Origin: Rhodocyclaceae bacterium | GTDB lineage: Bacteria > Pseudomonadota > Gammaproteobacteria > Burkholderiales > Rhodocyclaceae | DNA: 64,000 bases | Assembly: GCA_028713915.1 (NCBI GenBank) | Contig: JAQTNK010000017.1 | Span: 1 to 64,000, forward strand | Direction: 5' to 3' | Part shown: in pieces, positions 60,523-64,000 of the stretch | How the letters are laid out: each line of letters starts with the position of its first letter | Numbering within the stretch: the stretch's first letter is position 1 | Program-made: the position numbers and the translations under genes | Notes under the pieces: generated by a model | Told to the model about the DNA's origin: nothing | Seen by the model: only the letters and a program-made list of their open reading frames with translations | Databases searched by the model: none

Positions 60523-60978
60523 TCAGTGCGACACGCGCGTCGCGCCGCGGCCGGACAGCACGCGCACGCGTTCGCCGGGGCGGAATTCCTCGTCGGCTTC
60601 CTGGGTGACGGCGATCAACTGCCCATTGTCGAGCTTGACGGTGATCTCGAGGCCGGCCGCTTTGCTGACGTGGCCTTCGATGGCGTTTCCGGCCATGCCG
60701 CCGGCGACCGCGCCGAGCACCGAGCCGATGGTGCTGCCCCGGCCGCCGCCCACGTTGCTGCCTGCCACGCCGCCGACGATGCCGCCGGCGAGCGCGCCGA
60801 CCGGCGTTTTTTCGCCCTCGATGGTCACCGGCCGCACGCTTTCGACGACGCCCATGCGCACCACCATTTCGCCGCGTGCCTGGGATTGGGAATAGCTCGA
60901 ACCGGACTGGCTGCCGGCGCATCCCGCCAGCGCCAGGAGCGCGGCAGAAAAGACTGCAAGGGTACGTAAGTTGGTCAT
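60523..60978 (-). CDS. Glycine-zipper 2TM outer-membrane lipoprotein (SlyB/Pcp-like)
   Basis: MTNLRTLAVFSAALLALAGCAGSQSG lipobox; VGALAGGIVGGVAGSNVGGGRGSTIGSVLGAVAGGMAGNAIEG. Confidence 0.88.
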   Translation of the reverse strand: MTNLRTLAVFSAALLALAGCAGSQSGSSYSQSQARGEMVVRMGVVESVRPVTIEGEKTPVGALAGGIVGGVAGSNVGGGRGSTIGSVLGAVAGGMAGNAIEGHVSKAAGLEITVKLDNGQLIAVTQEADEEFRPGERVRVLSGRGATRVSH

Positions 60979-60989
60979 CGCATTTCCTC

Positions 60990-61925
60990 TCAAAGTTGCT
61001 CGCCGAACGCGGAACGGAAGCGCTCCGCGATTTCGGCTCGTGTCGGCTTGTGGTTCTGACCGCCGCGGTGCGCGATCTTGATCGACCCCATGAGTGAAGC
61101 GAGCCGGCCTGTCTTCAGCCACGGCCAGCCCTGGGCAATGCCGTAGAGCAGGCCGGCGCGGTAGGCGTCGCCGCACCCCGTCGGGTCGACAAGTTCATCC
61201 GCTTTAACGCTTGGAACGATGAGGCGTTGACCATCGCTGTAGATCTCCGAACCGTTGGCGCCCAACGTCACGATCAACGCCTTGACTTCATGCGCCAGGT
61301 CTTCGATCGAACGTCCGGTGCGTTCGGCCAGCAGTTTGGCTTCGTAGTCATTGACCGTGCAGTAGTCGGCGAGTTGCAGGAAGTCCAGCAGTTCGACGCC
61401 GTCGAACATCGGCAGCCCCTGGCCGGGATCGAAGATGAAGGGAATGCCGGCGGCGCGCAGGTCGCGGGCATGGTCGAGCATGCCCTGGCGGCCGTCCGGG
61501 GAAATGATCGCCAGCTTGACGCCGTCCGCCTCGGCAATGCTATTGGCATGGGACTGGTTCATGGCGCCGGGGTGGAAGGCGGTAATCTGGTTGTCGTCCA
61601 GATCGGTGGTGATGAAAGCCTGCGCCGTGAAGCTGCCGGCCATTTCCTTGACGTGGCGGGCGTCGAGCTGGAGGTGGCGCAGGCGTTGCAGGTAAGGGCC
61701 GCTGTCGTCGCCGATGGTGGCCATGATGAGCGGGTCGCCTTCCAGCAGCCGCAAGTTGTAGGCGATGTTGCCGGCGCAGCCGCCGTACTCGCGGCGCATG
61801 TCGGGAACGAGAAAGGCGACGTTGAGAATATGGATCTGCTCGGGCAGGATGTGGTTCTTGAAGCGGTCGTGAAACACCATGATGGTGTCGTAGGCGAGAG
61901 ATCCGCAGATGAGGGTCTTGGACAT
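60990..61925 (-). CDS. PfkB-family carbohydrate/adenosine kinase
   Basis: LICGSLAYDTIMVFHDRFKNHILPEQIHILNVAFLVPDMRREYGGCAGNIAYNL; VDPTGCGDAYRAGLLYGIAQG. Confidence 0.9.
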   Translation of the reverse strand: MSKTLICGSLAYDTIMVFHDRFKNHILPEQIHILNVAFLVPDMRREYGGCAGNIAYNLRLLEGDPLIMATIGDDSGPYLQRLRHLQLDARHVKEMAGSFTAQAFITTDLDDNQITAFHPGAMNQSHANSIAEADGVKLAIISPDGRQGMLDHARDLRAAGIPFIFDPGQGLPMFDGVELLDFLQLADYCTVNDYEAKLLAERTGRSIEDLAHEVKALIVTLGANGSEIYSDGQRLIVPSVKADELVDPTGCGDAYRAGLLYGIAQGWPWLKTGRLASLMGSIKIAHRGGQNHKPTRAEIAERFRSAFGEQL

Positions 61926-61931
61926 GGTCGG

Positions 61932-62852
61932 TCAGGGGTAGAAGAGATAAAGCTGGTAGCCGGCGGCTGGAATGCCGGGAGCGTCGACGGCGAGATTGAC
62001 GGCGAGATCGGCATTGGCGCCGAAGCCGGCGGCGCTGAGCGCCTGCGGCGCCAGGTAATCCGCGGGCGACAGCACGCGCCGCACCAGCGGCTGGTCGCCG
62101 GTGTCGGTGAGCGTGAGTTCCAGGTCCGGGTACTGCTGGGCGAAGGGCGCGCGATTCTTCAGCGTCGCCGACAGCGTCAGCGTGCCGCCAGGATCGGGCG
62201 ACAGGCTCGAGGTTTCGATGCCGATGAGTTCAGGCTTGCGCGGCAGCGAGACTTCGCAGCCCAGCGATTCGCAGATGGCAACGAGCGTGGGTCTTGTCGC
62301 CGGATACAAGACGGAAATCTCGGTGCGAAAGTGCATTGCCGCTTGCGCCGCGAACGTCATCAGCGCCGTCGCGCAGCCCAGCGCCCAGGGCCAGGCGCGG
62401 CGGCGGGGTTCCTCGTGCAGCAATGGCTCCAAGGCCGGCGGGGCTTCCGGGGCGATCTCGTCGCGGGACTCGTCGACAGGCGCGGCGGTCGGAACGATGT
62501 CCGTAGCGGTGCGGGCCGATGCCGCCGGTTCCGCGGCGGGCTCGGTCGCATCGTCGGCAGGTTCGGCTTCAATGACCGCTGCGGCAGTATCGACCGCGGC
62601 GGCATCGGCTTCAGCGTCGTCCGCCGCGCATGATCGAGCATCCGCGATCGGCTCCGCACCGGCCACGGCGGCGGCTTCAACTGCCGGCGGCGCAAGAGGT
62701 TCGAGCGACGGTGGCGGTGCCGCCTCGATCAGGGTATCGAGCGCATTGAAGGTTTCCTGGCACTGGCCGCAGCGCACGCGGCCCTGGCGTGCCTTCAGCT
62801 GCTCGGGCGTGACGCGGAAAGTCGTCGTGCAATGCGGGCAGCGGGTCAGCAT
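61932..62852 (-). CDS. Zinc-ribbon (MJ0042-type) / DUF3426-like protein
   Basis: MLTRCPHCTTTFRVTPEQLKARQGRVRCGQCQETFNALDTLIE; Ala/Glu-rich linker, TM segment, C-terminal domain. Confidence 0.85.
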   Translation of the reverse strand: MLTRCPHCTTTFRVTPEQLKARQGRVRCGQCQETFNALDTLIEAAPPPSLEPLAPPAVEAAAVAGAEPIADARSCAADDAEADAAAVDTAAAVIEAEPADDATEPAAEPAASARTATDIVPTAAPVDESRDEIAPEAPPALEPLLHEEPRRRAWPWALGCATALMTFAAQAAMHFRTEISVLYPATRPTLVAICESLGCEVSLPRKPELIGIETSSLSPDPGGTLTLSATLKNRAPFAQQYPDLELTLTDTGDQPLVRRVLSPADYLAPQALSAAGFGANADLAVNLAVDAPGIPAAGYQLYLFYP

Positions 62853-63748
62853 GGCGCCCGCATTCCTTCAAGCCTGACCCAGCCTTCCTGCGCGGCGCCG
62901 ACCTGCAAGTCGAGCCACGGCGCGTAGGCCTCGATGACGAGTTGGGCCTGGGTTTCCAGCACGCCGGACAGCGCGATGCGGCCGCCCGGCGCCACGCGGC
63001 CGGAGAGCAGCGGCGCCAAGACGCAAAGCGGGTTGGTGAGGATGTTGGCGACGACGCGATCGAAGGTTTCCGTCAGCGCCTGGCGCGTCTGGCGCAGCTC
63101 GATGGCGACGCCGTTGCGCTCGGCGTTGTCGCGCGCGGCGACGAGGGCGTTGTCGTCGATGTCGACGCCGAGGACGCTGGCGGCGCCGAGCTTCGCCGCG
63201 GCGATGCCGAGAATGCCCGAGCCGCAGCCGTAGTCGAGGACGGTTTCCTGGCCGGCAATGTTGGCGCAGAGCCATTCCAGGCACAGCCGGGTAGTCGGGT
63301 GGGATCCGGTGCCGAAAGCCATGCCGGGGTCGAGTTCCAGGCAGATGGCGGCGGGGTCGGGCGCGCTGTGCCAGGACGGCACGATCCAGAGCCGCTCGTT
63401 GATGCGAATCGGCTCGAACTGCGCTTGCGTGAGTTGAACCCAGTTCTCCTCGGCGACGTCGGCGAGTTCGATTTCCGGCAGGTCGAGGATGCCGACTTCG
63501 CGGCAAGCGGCGGCGATGCGCCCGATCAGGTCGCCATGGCTTTCCATCGGCTCGAACAGGGCAACGACGCGGCTCGTCGCCCAGAGCGGCGCCGCCGGGC
63601 AGCCGGGCTCGCCGAACTGCGGAGTCTCGCGCTCGGTGCCGGCGTCGGCATCCTCGATGCTGACCGACAGCGCGCCGCGGCCGAGCAGCGCTTCCGAAAG
63701 CGCCTCGGCGTGGGCGGCGTCAGTCAGCAGCGCGGCGCTGATCCACAC
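62846..63748 (-). CDS. prmA: Ribosomal protein L11 methyltransferase
   Basis: GMAFGTGSHPTTRLCLEWLCANIAGQETVLDYGCGSGILGIAAAKLGAASVLGVDIDDNALVAARDNAERNGV. Confidence 0.95.
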   Translation of the reverse strand: MWISAALLTDAAHAEALSEALLGRGALSVSIEDADAGTERETPQFGEPGCPAAPLWATSRVVALFEPMESHGDLIGRIAAACREVGILDLPEIELADVAEENWVQLTQAQFEPIRINERLWIVPSWHSAPDPAAICLELDPGMAFGTGSHPTTRLCLEWLCANIAGQETVLDYGCGSGILGIAAAKLGAASVLGVDIDDNALVAARDNAERNGVAIELRQTRQALTETFDRVVANILTNPLCVLAPLLSGRVAPGGRIALSGVLETQAQLVIEAYAPWLDLQVGAAQEGWVRLEGMRAPC

Positions 63749-63751
63749 GGA

Positions 63752-64000
63752 TCACTGGCCCTTGGCGGCTTCCGCGCGGGCGGCGAGCTTTTCTTCGAGA
63801 TAGTGGATGCTGCAGCCGCCCTTGACGAAGCGCTCGTCCAGCATCAGTTCCTGGTGCAGCGGGATGTTGGTCTTGATGCCGTCCACCATCATCTCCGACA
63901 AGGCGATGCGCATGCGGCGGATCGCCTGTTCGCGCGAATCGCCGTAGGCGATCACCTTGCCGATCATCGAATCGTAATTGGGCGGCACCGTATAGCCGGA
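63752..64000 (-). CDS. accC: Acetyl-CoA carboxylase biotin carboxylase subunit, C-terminal part (runs off the right edge)
   Basis: [67 protein letters not shown]; prmA neighbour. Confidence 0.93.
   Translation of the reverse strand, partial: SGYTVPPNYDSMIGKVIAYGDSREQAIRRMRIALSEMMVDGIKTNIPLHQELMLDERFVKGGCSIHYLEEKLAARAEAAKGQ

Noticed and set aside
60690-60800. Gly-rich repetitive segment
   Set aside because: Explained by the glycine-zipper 2TM domain of the lipoprotein gene.
62520-62720. Ala/Glu/Pro-rich repetitive stretch in the DUF3426-like gene
   Set aside because: Ordinary low-complexity linker between zinc ribbon and TM segment, common in this family.

Overview
High-GC betaproteobacterial chromosome segment; the gene content looks Rhodocyclaceae-like, but that is inference. 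In order it carries: a partial PIN-domain gene; phaC and an MBL-fold hydrolase (minus strand); a LiuR-type MerR regulator with a clear operator and a leucine/isovalerate (liu) catabolic cluster; an HAAT/Liv-type ABC transporter; an isochorismatase-like hydrolase, a probable tautomerase remnant and a LysR regulator; ubiC, rapZ, a NusG-II domain protein, a Gx transporter and ubiX; a TetR-RND efflux operon; pcm-like, rhodanese and tolC genes; waaA, waaC and a GT2; an AT-richer surface-glycan island (about 36.4-58.0 kb) with a legionaminic/sialic-acid-like pathway, Wzy/Wzx, and a WbpL/WbpM-like initiation module; then apaH, olsA/olsB-like genes, a glycine-zipper lipoprotein, a PfkB kinase, a DUF3426-like protein, prmA and the 3' end of accC. 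I saw no tRNA, rRNA, CRISPR array or intact transposase. The most unusual object is a non-coding locus at 4301-4556 inside the liu cluster. It contains two large hairpins in opposite orientation with different long perfect or near-perfect arms but the same 48-nt core pattern, and the two cores are placed exactly symmetrically around a 13-nt palindrome. All alignments were done by eye.
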